The translations under genes and the position numbers were made by a program. The notes beneath the pieces are model-generated. The model worked only from the letters and a program-made list of their open reading frames with translations, ran no database searches and was not told the origin of the DNA. Shown piece after piece: positions 38,521-47,835 of a stretch of 64,000 bases of DNA (position 1 is its first letter; each line of letters opens with the position of its first letter). Source of the stretch: an uncultured Oscillospiraceae bacterium (lineage in GTDB: Bacteria; Bacillota; Clostridia; Oscillospirales; Oscillospiraceae); the NCBI GenBank assembly GCA_910587645.1, contig CAJUNA010000014.1, positions 1-64,000 of the forward strand, in the 5' to 3' direction.

Positions 38521-40098
38521 TTACATCAGCGGGGCCAAAGGCCGCAGAAGGAAGCCGGTAATCCGGCGGGTCAGCCGGTCCTTCCGGCAGTCCTCCAGGG
38601 TGATTTGCCTGCACTCCGCCAGGGTTTTCTGAAAGTCCCGCTCAATATCCGCCACAACAGGGTTCCGGTAGAGCAAGGCCGCGCATTCAAAGTGGAGGTA
38701 GAGGCTGCGGTAATCCAAATTAATGCTCCCTGTCACAGCGGTGGCATCATCGCTGACGAAGGTCTTGGCGTGGATAAAGCCGGGGGTGTACTCATAAATC
38801 TGCACCCCGCCGGCAATCAGCTCCCTGTAGTAGCTCCTGGTCAAAGCGAACACGGTCTTCTTATCCGGCCAGCCGGGGGTAATCAGCTTCACATCCACCC
38901 CGCGCTTCGCGGCGAAGGTAAGGGCGGTGACCATCTCATTGTCGATAATCAGGTAGGGCGTCATGATATGGACGTACTTCACCGCCCGGTTGAGGATGTC
39001 CATATAGACCATTTCGGCCACATTTTCCCCATCAAAGGGGCTGTCGCCGTAAGGCAGCACCCACCCCTGGGCGTCCACCGGGCCGGAAGCGTTGAGGTAT
39101 CCGGTAAAATCCTCCATCCCCCGCCCCTCGGCGTTCCACATTTGCAGGAACATGAGGGTAAAGGTCCGGACCGCTTCCCCGGTGATCCGGATGGCCACGT
39201 CTTTCCAGTGGCCGTGGGGATGGGTGCGGTTGATATACTCATCGGCGAGGTTGATGCCCCCGGTAAAGGCGCAGCGCCCGTCCACTACCAGGATTTTCCG
39301 GTGGTCGCGATTGTTATAGTGGGTGGATACCAGGGGCCGCAGGGGCGCGTACATCCGGCATTGGATTCCCAACTGCTCCAACTGCTTGGGGTACTGGTAG
39401 GGCAGCTTGTAGAGGGCGCAGGTGCCATCGTAAAGGGCCCTTACTTCCACCCCTGCGGCGGCCTTCTGCTCCAGGATTTTTAAGATGCGGCCCCACATAT
39501 AGCCCTCATCTACAATAAAATATTCCAGGAAGATAAATCTTTCCGCCCTTTGCAGTTCGGCCAGGATAGCTTCAAAGGCCTCCTCCCCGATGGGATAGTA
39601 CGCTGCGCCTGAGTTCCGGTACACGGGGAAATTCCCGACCCTTTGCAGGTAGCTGGCCAGCCCGGCCATACCGGGGTCCGCTTCCTTCAGTGCCAGACTG
39701 TCCTTGGGGGCGGAATGGAGCAGGGGGGCGGACTCCTCCTCGATTTCCTCCAATCTGGCCCGGACGAACCGGTGGCCCAGCTCCGCGTCCACAAAGAGGT
39801 AGAAGGGGATGGCGAACACAGGGAACAGCATAATAAGAAGAATCCAGGTAATTTTCGCGGCGGGATTGCCGGGCCGGTTGACCACAATCAGCGCGACAAT
39901 CAAGCCCACCAGCATGGAGCCGCCGTAGAAGGTATAATCCCGCAGGCGGTAAAAGCAGACGAACAGGAGGACAAACTGCGCCGCCAACAGCGCCAGCACG
40001 GTGGTCGTCCGCCCAAAAATCAGGCGGAACAGGCCCTGCTTGCCCTTGTTGAGCAGCAGGACGGCTTCTTCATCAAGATTTTTTCTGTCTTTCAGCAT
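38521..40098 (-). CDS. cls: Cardiolipin synthase, phospholipase-D type
   Basis: A 525-residue membrane enzyme joining two phosphatidylglycerols into cardiolipin. Two N-terminal helices (about residues 33-100) are followed by two PLD domains with HKD-type sites: HRKILVVDG preceded by NNRD, and HAKTFVSDDATAVTGSINLD. Length is normal for ClsA-type enzymes. It lies 37 bases after prfB on the same strand. Confidence 0.95.
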   Translation of the reverse strand: MLKDRKNLDEEAVLLLNKGKQGLFRLIFGRTTTVLALLAAQFVLLFVCFYRLRDYTFYGGSMLVGLIVALIVVNRPGNPAAKITWILLIMLFPVFAIPFYLFVDAELGHRFVRARLEEIEEESAPLLHSAPKDSLALKEADPGMAGLASYLQRVGNFPVYRNSGAAYYPIGEEAFEAILAELQRAERFIFLEYFIVDEGYMWGRILKILEQKAAAGVEVRALYDGTCALYKLPYQYPKQLEQLGIQCRMYAPLRPLVSTHYNNRDHRKILVVDGRCAFTGGINLADEYINRTHPHGHWKDVAIRITGEAVRTFTLMFLQMWNAEGRGMEDFTGYLNASGPVDAQGWVLPYGDSPFDGENVAEMVYMDILNRAVKYVHIMTPYLIIDNEMVTALTFAAKRGVDVKLITPGWPDKKTVFALTRSYYRELIAGGVQIYEYTPGFIHAKTFVSDDATAVTGSINLDYRSLYLHFECAALLYRNPVVADIERDFQKTLAECRQITLEDCRKDRLTRRITGFLLRPLAPLM

Positions 40099-40135
40099 GG
40101 TATATCCTTTTCAAAAACCGGCGGGGGCGGGAGCG

Positions 40136-41260
40136 TTATTTTTTCAGCTCCCCTGTGGCGCTGGCGGTGAGGTAGGCGTTAATAAACCCATCTATCTCCC
40201 CGTCCATCACGGCGGTGATATTGCCGTTTTCGAAGCCTGTGCGGGTATCCTTTGCCAGGGTGTAGGGCATGAAGACATAGGAGCGGATCTGGCTGCCCCA
40301 CTCGATCTTCATTTGAACGCCCTTGATGTCGGAGATTTTCTCCGCGTGCTGCTGGGCCTTCATTTCCATTAGCTTGGCCCGGAGCATTTTCATGCAGTTT
40401 TCCCGGTTCTGGACCTGGCTGCGCTCCTGCTGGGAGGAGACCACCACGCCGGTAGGCCGGTGGATAAGCCGCACGGCGGAGGAAGTCTTATTGACGTGCT
40501 GCCCGCCGGCGCCGCTGGCCCGGTAGACCTGCATTTCAATGTCCTCCTGCCGGATTTCCACGGAGTTATCGTCCTCGATTTCCGGCATAACCTCCACGGC
40601 GGCAAAGGAAGTCTGCCGCCGGGCGTTGGCATCGAAGGGGGAAATGCGCACCAGGCGGTGGACGCCGTTCTCACTGCGCAGGAAACCGTAGGCATTTTCA
40701 CCCTCGATGGAGATGGCGGCAGATTTGATGCCCGCCTCGTCCCCGTCCTCGTAGTCCAGGGTCTTGACGGTAAAGTTGTGCCGCTCGCCCCAACGGGTAT
40801 ACATGCGGAAGAGCATCTGGCACCAGTCCTGGGCCTCGGTGCCGCCCGCCCCGGCGTGGAGGGTAAGGATAGCGTTGCTGCCATCGTACTCCCCGGTGAG
40901 CAGGGTGGCCAGGTTGGCCTCTTCCAGGGCGGATTCCAGCTTGCCGTATCCCTCCTGGACCTCCGGAAGCAGGCTCTCGTCGTCCTCCTCCACCGCCATT
41001 TCCACCAGGGTGGTCAAATCCTCCCACTGCCCGGTAAGCCGGGCGTGGTTTTCCAGCTTGTTTTTCAACTGCTTCGTGCGCTGGAGGACCTTCTGGGACG
41101 CGGCCACATCGTTCCAGAAGTTGGGGTCGCCGGTTTTTTCCTCCAGCTCCTCCACCTCCCGGCGGGCGCCCTCCAAATCCAGGGCCGCCGCCAGCTTTTC
41201 CAGCCGGGGGCCGATCGCGCCTAATTTCTGCTTGTAAACGTCATATTCGATAATAGGCAT
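40136..41260 (-). CDS. prfB: Peptide chain release factor 2
   Basis: A 374-residue factor that terminates translation at UGA and UAA. The peptidyl-hydrolysis motif is GGQ at residues 252-254 and the stop-codon reader is SPF at 207-209, which distinguishes RF2 from RF1. The reading frame is continuous from ATG 41260, so the programmed +1 frameshift at an early in-frame UGA seen in many bacteria is absent here. AAAGAGG lies upstream of the start. Confidence 0.97.
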   Translation of the reverse strand: MPIIEYDVYKQKLGAIGPRLEKLAAALDLEGARREVEELEEKTGDPNFWNDVAASQKVLQRTKQLKNKLENHARLTGQWEDLTTLVEMAVEEDDESLLPEVQEGYGKLESALEEANLATLLTGEYDGSNAILTLHAGAGGTEAQDWCQMLFRMYTRWGERHNFTVKTLDYEDGDEAGIKSAAISIEGENAYGFLRSENGVHRLVRISPFDANARRQTSFAAVEVMPEIEDDNSVEIRQEDIEMQVYRASGAGGQHVNKTSSAVRLIHRPTGVVVSSQQERSQVQNRENCMKMLRAKLMEMKAQQHAEKISDIKGVQMKIEWGSQIRSYVFMPYTLAKDTRTGFENGNITAVMDGEIDGFINAYLTASATGELKK

Positions 41261-41301
41261 AGAAATCCTCTTTCTTCCATAGGACTTTATTTCAATCTAC
41301 T

Positions 41302-41331
41302 ATTATGCCATAAAGGCCCCGGATCTGTAAA
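41302..41331 (-). promoter_or_regulatory. Promoter of prfB
   Basis: Minus strand: TTTACA (41331-41326), 18-bp spacer, CATAAT (41307-41302). Confidence 0.5.
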
Positions 41332-41400
41332 GGGGGGAAATGAAGTTTTCTGCGGGAGGCCTTTTGGCATGTGGGAAGTATGGGGGGATTCCCGCCCGCT

Positions 41401-41442
41401 TAAACAAACAAGCCCTGGGAGCGTTACCGCGCCCAGGGCTTG
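41401..41442 (-). terminator. Terminator of manA
   Basis: Perfect 11-bp stem (41409-41419 with 41432-41442) overlapping the gene's last bases; TTTGTTTA follows on the minus strand. Confidence 0.7.
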
Positions 41443-41445
41443 TGA

Positions 41446-42375
41446 TTACTGTGCGCGGAGATACGCTGTCAGCGTCCGGCAGCCACCGCCTACTTGGTAT
41501 GCGCCGCTTCCGGCGGGGAGGAAGTAGCATTGCCCCTTCTGGATTTCCTGGGTTTCGCCGCCGCAAGTTAGAGTCCCATGCCCTTCGGTGACCAGAAGCG
41601 CGTGGAAGGAGGTTCCATCGCATGTTCCAGTGAAAGCGCCCTTGTGGCCATCGGTGGTGAAATACCGGCAGTCCCCCAGGTGAGAGCCGAAATCCAGCTT
41701 CTGGGCGGGACGGCGGTCTGTTACCGCCAGGGCTTTCTCAACGTGGAGAGGGCGCGGCTTTCCGTCCGCGCCCAGGCGGCCGTAGTCAAACACCCGGTAT
41801 GTGACATTGGAGTTTTGCTGGATCTCCGCAATCACCAGCCCCGCGCCGATGGCGTGAAGCGTCCCGGAGGGGATGAAAAATACGTCTCCAGGCTTCACGG
41901 GTACCTTTTCCAGTACCTCTGTTAAGGTGCCGTCCTGAACCCGGCGGGAAAATTCCTCTAGGCTGGTTTCCCGGCTGAAGCCGTAGTACAGGCTGGCGCC
42001 TGGCTCCGCATCCAGGACAACCCACATTTCCGTCTTTCCGTACTGGCCCTCATGGGACAGGGCGTACTCGTCTGAGGGATGGACCTGGATAGACAAGTCT
42101 TTTTTCGCGTCGATGAGCTTGATAAGCATGGGGAAGTCCTCAAACGCCCCGCAGGCCGTCCCCAGAACCTCGCGCCCCGCCTGGCCGATATAGTCCCGCA
42201 GGGTCATCCCTGCGTAAGGGCCGCTGGACAGCACCGATGGGCCGTCGGGATGGCAGGACAGCACCCAGGCTTCTGACAGTGGGTTTAGCTCGCTCTGGAT
42301 GCCAAAGTCGGTTTTCAGCCGTTGGCCGCCCCAGAGATAATCTTTACACGCGGGTAAAAGTTGATAAGCGGGCAT
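41446..42375 (-). CDS. manA: Mannose-6-phosphate isomerase, class I
   Basis: A 309-residue zinc enzyme interconverting mannose-6-phosphate and fructose-6-phosphate. Cupin metal motifs appear as LSIQVHPSDEYA and GDVFFIPSGTLHAIG; KTEMWVVL and DLSIQVHP are typical of the short bacterial form. ATG 42375 is preferred because GGAAGGTG precedes it; GTG 42384 lies within that site. Probably last in a unit with the two genes upstream on the minus strand, with a gap of 62 bases. Confidence 0.94.
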   Translation of the reverse strand: MPAYQLLPACKDYLWGGQRLKTDFGIQSELNPLSEAWVLSCHPDGPSVLSSGPYAGMTLRDYIGQAGREVLGTACGAFEDFPMLIKLIDAKKDLSIQVHPSDEYALSHEGQYGKTEMWVVLDAEPGASLYYGFSRETSLEEFSRRVQDGTLTEVLEKVPVKPGDVFFIPSGTLHAIGAGLVIAEIQQNSNVTYRVFDYGRLGADGKPRPLHVEKALAVTDRRPAQKLDFGSHLGDCRYFTTDGHKGAFTGTCDGTSFHALLVTEGHGTLTCGGETQEIQKGQCYFLPAGSGAYQVGGGCRTLTAYLRAQ

Positions 42376-42437
42376 AAAAAGCACCTTCCGTTTCTTTTGA
42401 AATGAATGCGTTTCCTTCTTGGGAACCGCCGCCAGGG

Positions 42438-43502
42438 TTACAGCTCGAATTCGGTTTCCGGATCATTGGAAATTACGATCTCACGGATCCGGCCCAGGCT
42501 GTCCAGCTCCACCAGGCAGAGGAAAGCAAAGCCTTCCTCCCCGCCCAGCAGCAGGCAGGGACGGCCTTTTACGCCCTCACCAGCCAGGGTTCCCCTGGCC
42601 GGACGGTTCAAGCCTGCCGCGGCAAGGTCTCCCTGGACGGCGGCAAGGAGGGAGAGGGCGTTTTCCGGGCCCTCCTGCCGGTTTTCCAGGAACGTGCAGG
42701 CACAGTCGCTTCGCAGCAGGGGCCGCAGCCGTGCTGCGCCGCCGTCCTGGAAGAAGGCGCTGAGTACCGCGAAATCCCGTTCGGTATCAAAGACAATCCC
42801 ACCGGCGTATTCGCCTACCGCGCAGTCCCCGGAGAGGACGCACAGGGCGGATACCACGCTGCCAGGTTTTACCAGATCCCGCTGGGCCTCTGGAACCAGC
42901 TCCATGGGGTGGCACAATTCCACCTCGCCCATAGGGGTGGAGGCCGTGACGCTGACAAATTTCGTCAGCGGCTCCATGCCCAGGTAGGTTTCCCCCACCT
43001 TCGCATCGGTGACTGTGCCTTGCAGCAGAACGGTGTCCCGCTGGGCTTCGGCCACGTTATGGCTTTCGCCGCCATCGTAGGCAATGCGCAGGGGAAAGCC
43101 CACCATACCCATCCGCAGCGAGTCCCCTGCGCGGAGGCCGGGCAGGACGTCCGCGCAGACCAGATCCACCACCGCCAGGCCCTCCAGGCCGTCCTTTTGC
43201 ACCAGGACCCGGCGGCTCAGGGGATCTGCCCCCTCCGGGGTCACGTCCCTGACCACGCGGCAGAGCCACTGGCAGGCCGTTGCCGCGTGGGTGTCCATCC
43301 CCAGCAGCTCCTCTTCCCCGGTGCCAGGATCCAGGCGGGTGCGGATGACCACCGCCGCGTCTCCGATCCAATAGTAATAGTAATCGCCCCCGTAGCCGGG
43401 GATCCGGCGGCCTTCCGCCATGGCAAGGCCCGCCAGCCGGAAAGCGTCCTCCGGCTTTGCCGCAAGCTCCGTCAGCCCGAAGCTGTCCAACCGCGCCGCC
43501 AT
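42438..43502 (-). CDS. Hypothetical protein, unrecognised
   Basis: A 354-residue soluble protein with no signal peptide or membrane helix. The N-terminal part includes a striking Tyr cluster (GGDYYYYWIGDAAVVIRT) and a Cys near residue 78. A middle section (about residues 115-200, TVTDAKVGETYLGMEP) looks beta-rich, and the C-terminus ends in VELDSLGRIREIVISND. I do not recognise the family. It begins 3 bases after the Dabb gene, so the two are one transcript. Confidence 0.75.
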   Translation of the reverse strand: MAARLDSFGLTELAAKPEDAFRLAGLAMAEGRRIPGYGGDYYYYWIGDAAVVIRTRLDPGTGEEELLGMDTHAATACQWLCRVVRDVTPEGADPLSRRVLVQKDGLEGLAVVDLVCADVLPGLRAGDSLRMGMVGFPLRIAYDGGESHNVAEAQRDTVLLQGTVTDAKVGETYLGMEPLTKFVSVTASTPMGEVELCHPMELVPEAQRDLVKPGSVVSALCVLSGDCAVGEYAGGIVFDTERDFAVLSAFFQDGGAARLRPLLRSDCACTFLENRQEGPENALSLLAAVQGDLAAAGLNRPARGTLAGEGVKGRPCLLLGGEEGFAFLCLVELDSLGRIREIVISNDPETEFEL

Positions 43503-43505
43503 GGG

Positions 43506-43787
43506 TCAGACCTCAAAGTCCACCGCAGCCCGTTGGGTGCGGATGGCCTTGCACAGGGCGGATACCTTTACATGGCGGGGGTCGGTTTTATAGGCGTCCA
43601 GGGCTTCCTTGGACGCGAACGTGGAGATCAACACTGCATCGTAGCCGTCCGGCAGGCAGTTGACTCCAATTTCCTGGGACTGGATCTGTGGAATGACGCC
43701 ATAAAGGCCACGCAGGCCGTCCAGGAATTCCTTCATTTCCGTTTCCTTCCCAGGGAGGAATTTCCACATCACTACATGTTTGATCAT
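43506..43787 (-). CDS. Dabb (stress-responsive A/B barrel) domain protein
   Basis: A 93-residue dimeric ferredoxin-like barrel. The domain opens with IKHVVMWKF and has the VLISTFASKEALDAYKTDPRH pattern. Family members bind or modify small ligands, but most have no assigned reaction. AAAAGGAG precedes ATG 43787. It leads the unit with the hypothetical gene. Confidence 0.9.
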   Translation of the reverse strand: MIKHVVMWKFLPGKETEMKEFLDGLRGLYGVIPQIQSQEIGVNCLPDGYDAVLISTFASKEALDAYKTDPRHVKVSALCKAIRTQRAAVDFEV

Positions 43788-43904
43788 GGGGGATGGCTCC
43801 TTTTATCAAATGTGTATTTTTATTATACCGAATTCGCCGGGGAATTGCAAGGGGGTCTCCGGCGGCGGGCGGTTCCGCCAAAAAGCATCCGGAAAATTCT
43901 GCAC

Positions 43905-43933
43905 TTGCCCTGGACGGCGATCAAGTATATAAT
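43905..43933 (+). promoter_or_regulatory. Promoter of the surface subtilase
   Basis: TTGCCC (43905-43910), 17-bp spacer, consensus TATAAT (43928-43933). Confidence 0.65.
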
Positions 43934-43962
43934 ATTTCCATCAACCATCGGAGGATGCCAAA

Positions 43963-46900
43963 ATGAGTCAAAAAATAAAGTGGTCCTTATGCTTTGCCCT
44001 GTTGAGCCTTCTCCTGCTGACCGCCGCAGCAGGCGCGGCGTGGGAGGACGGCGGGGCCCGGCCTGCTGTGGTGGTCTACAGCGGGGACGCCGGCCCGGCT
44101 GAAATGTATGAGATGCTGGCGGATATGGAGGGTGTGACAGTCCTTTGGGCGTATGACGCCTTTTTCCGCGGCGCGGCAGTAGAGGCGGACGGTGCGGCCC
44201 TTCGGGCCTTGGCCCGTCTGGACGGCGTGGAGAGCGTAGCCCCGGCGGCGTTTTATGAGAGCGGCGCTGCCGCCAGCTATGGGGAAGCGGTGCCCTCGGA
44301 GGAGGGGCTGGCTCTCATGGGCGCGGACGGCCTGTGGGAGCAGGGGTACACCGGCGATGGGCTGGTGGTCGCTGTCATCGACAGTGGGCTGAATGTGAAC
44401 CACGCGGCCTTTGCCGATGCTTCTTTGGTGAAGTCCCCGGCCATCAGTAAGGCGGATGTGGAGGCCTTCGCTAAAAAGGGCGGCACGGCGGGGCGGTATT
44501 TGTCATCGAAGATCCCCTTTGTGTACGACTACTACAGCAACGACACAGACGTAACCTCCTCCAACCAGCACGGCACCCATGTGACTGCCCTGGCGGCGGG
44601 GTACGCTGGCGGGCAGAATGGATTCCGGGGGGCGGCGCCAGGGGCGCAGATCCTCGGGCTGAAGATATTCCCAGACGGTTCCGGCAGCGGTACCAATGAC
44701 ACCATCATCCTCCGGGCGTTGGAGGATGCGTGGAACCTGGGGGCGGACGTCATCAATATTTCCGTAGGCACCGGAGCCGGGTTCAGTGCTAGCGATGTGA
44801 TGGACGGGCTTTACTGCCGGGCTTTCCGGCAGATGGCAGAGGACGGCGTGATCGTCTGCGCCGCCGCCGGGAACAGCAAGCCAACGGTAATGTCCAACAC
44901 CTGGTCCCAGGCTTTGCCCACAGGGGCGTATACGGATTACAGCTCCCTTTTTTCCCCCGGAAGCCTGTATGGGGCCGTGGCGGTGGCCGCTTCATCCCGG
45001 GACGGGAAGGGGGGGATGGAGATTGCGGATTACTCCTCCTGGGGGCCGGCCTCCGGGCTGCATCTGTGCCCGGCGCTGACTGCTTTTGGCGGGCCGGTAA
45101 ACGCTGCCTCCGCTTCCGATAACACGGCATACCGCAGTGAGACGGGAACCTCGATGGCTTCCGGCAGCATGTCCGGCCACTTTGCCGTGCTGCTGCAAGC
45201 CCTGCGGGAGAGAGGGATCACCGGCCGGAGGGAGGCCGCCGCGCTGGCGCAAAGCCTGGCGGAAAGCACCGCTGCGCTGCTGACGGACGGCGAAACGGGG
45301 CTTCCGGTCTCTCCCCGGCGGCAGGGGGCGGGGTATATTGACCTGGCTGCCGCCGCGGAAAGCGAACTGGTGGTGATGAACCCCCTGGTTGAGCTGGGCG
45401 AGAGCGGGGATGGAAAGTTTACCATGAACCTGACCATACGGAACCTGTCCGGAGAGGCGGCGGCGGTCTCCCTGGATACGGTGGTTTTGACTGACCGCTA
45501 TGTGCAGGAGGACGGCGTTTTCTACAGCTGCATGGCTCCGGAGGATATCACCAGCGGTGTGTCCGTCACCGGGGATGGCGCTGTCACCATTCCCGCCAAG
45601 GGGGAAGTTACGGTCAAACTGGACCTGGCTGTTGGAGACAGCTTGCGGCGGAAGCTGGCGGAGGTGTATTCCAACGGCTTCTATGTGGAAGGCTATGTGA
45701 CCGCCACGGGGGGGAACCAGCCAGTTCACGCCGCTTTCCTGGGCTACTGCGGCGACTGGGAAGCGGGACCGGTGCTGGAGCCGTCCGACTTCCGGGACGT
45801 GCAGGATGCGGAGTACCGCCTGTCCGGCGGGAAGGATGTGGCGTGGAGGACTGCGGACCTTGTCAAGAAAAGCGGCTATCTGCGGGAGACCGGGGTGAAC
45901 CTGGGCGCCAATCTGGCGTTCCTGTCGGATCGGAAAGACGGCGCGGCGGAGGACGGCGTTCTGCTGGGCGCGAACAGCCGGATATACGCCCTCCATCATG
46001 ATGTCCGCAACGCTGTCCCTGCTCAAAACGGCAACGCGACGGCCACAGCGGGCGGGATTCTCCGGCTGGATCTCTATTCCCTGCGTAACGCGGCGGGGGT
46101 GGTCATGCTGGCCTCCAATCCGGAGACCAAGGAGGTCTACTTCGCTGGGGAGGAACGGCTTTTAGAAAAGTCCGTGCGGATATCCTATCCGGCGGGGATC
46201 GCTTCCAGCGCGAGCTTCGCCTGGGACGTGACAGACGGGGAGGGGACGCCCCTGCCCGCCGGGACAAACGTGCGGGTGGATGTTTATGCGTGGCTGGACA
46301 CCGACGAAGAGATGGAAGCGGCCTATGCCGCCCATGTAAAGAACAGGACGCCGGAAGCGTATGCCTTTTTGCTGGATGGTACATATGAGGCGTATCGGGA
46401 GCTGACTTTCCCAGTGGCGGTGGACGGCAGGGCGCCGGTGGTTTCCGCGTCCATGCACGGCTCCGTGCTGACGCTGACGCTGCGGGATGACAATTGTGTG
46501 TCCTACGCCGTGGTGCGGGACACGGAGAAAACGTCCATCGCGGAGCAGGCCTATTTACCGGAAAAAGCCGGGGAGGAATGTGTGCTGACGGTGGATTTCT
46601 CTGGCAGGGAGCTGCCGGAGACGGTGTACATCCAGGTGGAAGACTATGCGTCCCACCAGGTTACCTATACGCTGAATGTAAAGGCACTGGCGGCGGGGGA
46701 GAAGGTGGAGCCTGTACGCGGCGGCGCCCCCCTCCTGGCGGATGTGAAGCCCTCCGCTTGGTATGCCCCGGCGGTGGATTTTGTCCTGGACAAGGGGATC
46801 ATGGAGATGGACGGGAACATGAGCTTCCGGCCTGATGACGCCGCCGTCCGGTGGGAGACCGTCACGGCCCTTTACCGTGCCAGTGGCAGCCCAGCCTCCA

Positions 46901-47280
46901 AGTATTCCGCCAAGGACTTGCCTTTTTCCGATGTTTCCAGCCATACACCCTATGCGGACGCCCTATGCTGGGCTTATGAGCGGAAGGTGGTGGCCGGCCG
47001 GGATGACGGTACTTTTGGCGGCTCCGCCAGTGTGACCCGCCAGGAGTTGGCGGCCATGCTCTACCGGTGTGCAGGGCTGGAGGGCGAAGGGGAGGCCGGG
47101 GGAGGCCTGACGGCTTTCCCGGATGCTTCCACCATCGCCCCTTGGGCTTCCGATGCTATGGCCTGGGCTGTGGGACGGGGGCTGATCCGCGGCAATACTG
47201 CCGGGCAGCTTGTCCCGGGCGCAGGGGTCACCCGGGCGGAAACGGCACAGATATTGATGCGCTTTGTGGGGGAAGGTTAA
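43963..47280 (+). CDS. Surface-anchored subtilisin-like protease with SLH domains
   Basis: A 1105-residue exported protease. Order: signal peptide (about 1-25); an inhibitor-I9-like region (about 35-95); S8 catalytic domain with Asp140 (VAVIDSGLN), His203 (NQHGTHV), Asn in CAAAGNS and Ser397 (GTSMAS); a long beta-rich region (about 460-920); and a C-terminal run of S-layer-homology repeats (from about 925: ADVKPSAWYAPAVDF, FSDVSSHTPYADAL, FPDASTIAPWASDAM). SLH repeats tether it to cell-wall polysaccharide. The layout resembles lactocepin/C5a-peptidase-like surface proteases. GGAGGATG precedes ATG 43963. Confidence 0.94.
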   Translation: MSQKIKWSLCFALLSLLLLTAAAGAAWEDGGARPAVVVYSGDAGPAEMYEMLADMEGVTVLWAYDAFFRGAAVEADGAALRALARLDGVESVAPAAFYESGAAASYGEAVPSEEGLALMGADGLWEQGYTGDGLVVAVIDSGLNVNHAAFADASLVKSPAISKADVEAFAKKGGTAGRYLSSKIPFVYDYYSNDTDVTSSNQHGTHVTALAAGYAGGQNGFRGAAPGAQILGLKIFPDGSGSGTNDTIILRALEDAWNLGADVINISVGTGAGFSASDVMDGLYCRAFRQMAEDGVIVCAAAGNSKPTVMSNTWSQALPTGAYTDYSSLFSPGSLYGAVAVAASSRDGKGGMEIADYSSWGPASGLHLCPALTAFGGPVNAASASDNTAYRSETGTSMASGSMSGHFAVLLQALRERGITGRREAAALAQSLAESTAALLTDGETGLPVSPRRQGAGYIDLAAAAESELVVMNPLVELGESGDGKFTMNLTIRNLSGEAAAVSLDTVVLTDRYVQEDGVFYSCMAPEDITSGVSVTGDGAVTIPAKGEVTVKLDLAVGDSLRRKLAEVYSNGFYVEGYVTATGGNQPVHAAFLGYCGDWEAGPVLEPSDFRDVQDAEYRLSGGKDVAWRTADLVKKSGYLRETGVNLGANLAFLSDRKDGAAEDGVLLGANSRIYALHHDVRNAVPAQNGNATATAGGILRLDLYSLRNAAGVVMLASNPETKEVYFAGEERLLEKSVRISYPAGIASSASFAWDVTDGEGTPLPAGTNVRVDVYAWLDTDEEMEAAYAAHVKNRTPEAYAFLLDGTYEAYRELTFPVAVDGRAPVVSASMHGSVLTLTLRDDNCVSYAVVRDTEKTSIAEQAYLPEKAGEECVLTVDFSGRELPETVYIQVEDYASHQVTYTLNVKALAAGEKVEPVRGGAPLLADVKPSAWYAPAVDFVLDKGIMEMDGNMSFRPDDAAVRWETVTALYRASGSPASKYSAKDLPFSDVSSHTPYADALCWAYERKVVAGRDDGTFGGSASVTRQELAAMLYRCAGLEGEGEAGGGLTAFPDASTIAPWASDAMAWAVGRGLIRGNTAGQLVPGAGVTRAETAQILMRFVGEG

Positions 47281-47304
47281 GGCGGGCGCCGGATCATAGT
47301 AGAG

Positions 47305-47340
47305 AAAATCCCCGCATTCAAGCTGGATGCGGGGATTTTT
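47305..47340 (+). terminator. Terminator of the subtilase gene
   Basis: Stem AATCCCCGCAT/ATGCGGGGATT inside 47305-47340, then TTTTT. Confidence 0.85.
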
Positions 47341-47422
47341 ATGTGGAAGATTTTTTAATTGCTGATCTAAATTCACAGTTTAGCTGCCTATATAAACGGC
47401 CTAAATTGTGCAGAATATATAA

Positions 47423-47451
47423 TTGACAAATTCGGCTAAATGAAGTACAAT
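47423..47451 (+). promoter_or_regulatory. Promoter of the tRNA-Leu pair
   Basis: TTGACA (47423-47428), 17-bp spacer, TACAAT (47446-47451). Confidence 0.8.
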
Positions 47452-47477
47452 AGCATCGTTGAGTTTTGAAGTCGAAT

Positions 47478-47562
47478 GCGAGTGTGCTGGAACTGGTAGA
47501 CAGGCACGTTTGAGGGGCGTGTGTCGACAGGCGTACGGGTTCAAGTCCCGTCACTCGCACCA
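47478..47562 (+). tRNA. tRNA-Leu (anticodon GAG)
   Basis: 85 bases including an encoded CCA. Acceptor GCGAGTG/CACTCGC, anticodon loop TTGAGGG, long variable arm typical of class II leucine tRNAs, and a GGGTTCAAGTCCC T arm. Confidence 0.96.
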
Positions 47563-47584
47563 TTTCAAAAGTTAATAGGGAGAT

Positions 47585-47672
47585 GCGCGAGTGGTGGAAT
47601 TGGCAGACTCGCTAGATTCAGGTTCTAGTGTCCAATACGGACGTGCGGGTTCAAGTCCCGCCTCGCGCACCA
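47585..47672 (+). tRNA. tRNA-Leu (anticodon CAG)
   Basis: 88 bases including an encoded CCA. Acceptor GCGCGAG/CTCGCGC, anticodon loop TTCAGGT, long variable arm, T arm GGGTTCAAGTCCC. It lies 22 bases after the first and is surely co-transcribed. Confidence 0.96.
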
Positions 47673-47677
47673 TGGAA

Positions 47678-47714
47678 GTCCTCAGTTGATGATGTCATCG
47701 GCTGAGGGCTTTTT
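47678..47714 (+). terminator. Terminator of the tRNA unit
   Basis: Long stem (about 47678-47690 with 47697-47709, some G-T pairs) immediately after the second tRNA, followed by TTTTT. Confidence 0.8.
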
Positions 47715-47783
47715 CATTTTGACTTGGCGATTTGCTTGGGTTCCCTTCATTTCTTCGGTGATGTCACACGCATCTAAAGCAAC

Positions 47784-47810
47784 GGCAGCGGCAGGTGTCC
47801 TGCCGCTGCC
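47784..47810 (-). terminator. Terminator of the nitrilase unit
   Basis: Perfect 12-bp GC-rich stem (47784-47795 with 47799-47810), 3-base loop, weak T-stretch on the minus strand. Confidence 0.55.
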
Positions 47811-47835
47811 CATTTTGCCCTTATGTGGGCACTGC

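Noticed and set aside
40900-41260. Programmed frameshift in prfB
   Set aside because: No in-frame UGA or CTTTGA-type slip site is present near the start; the frame is continuous.
47339-47563. 74-residue minus-strand ORF over the first tRNA-Leu
   Set aside because: It is the familiar spurious product of the antisense of a tRNA gene (reads GLEPVRLSTHAP...).
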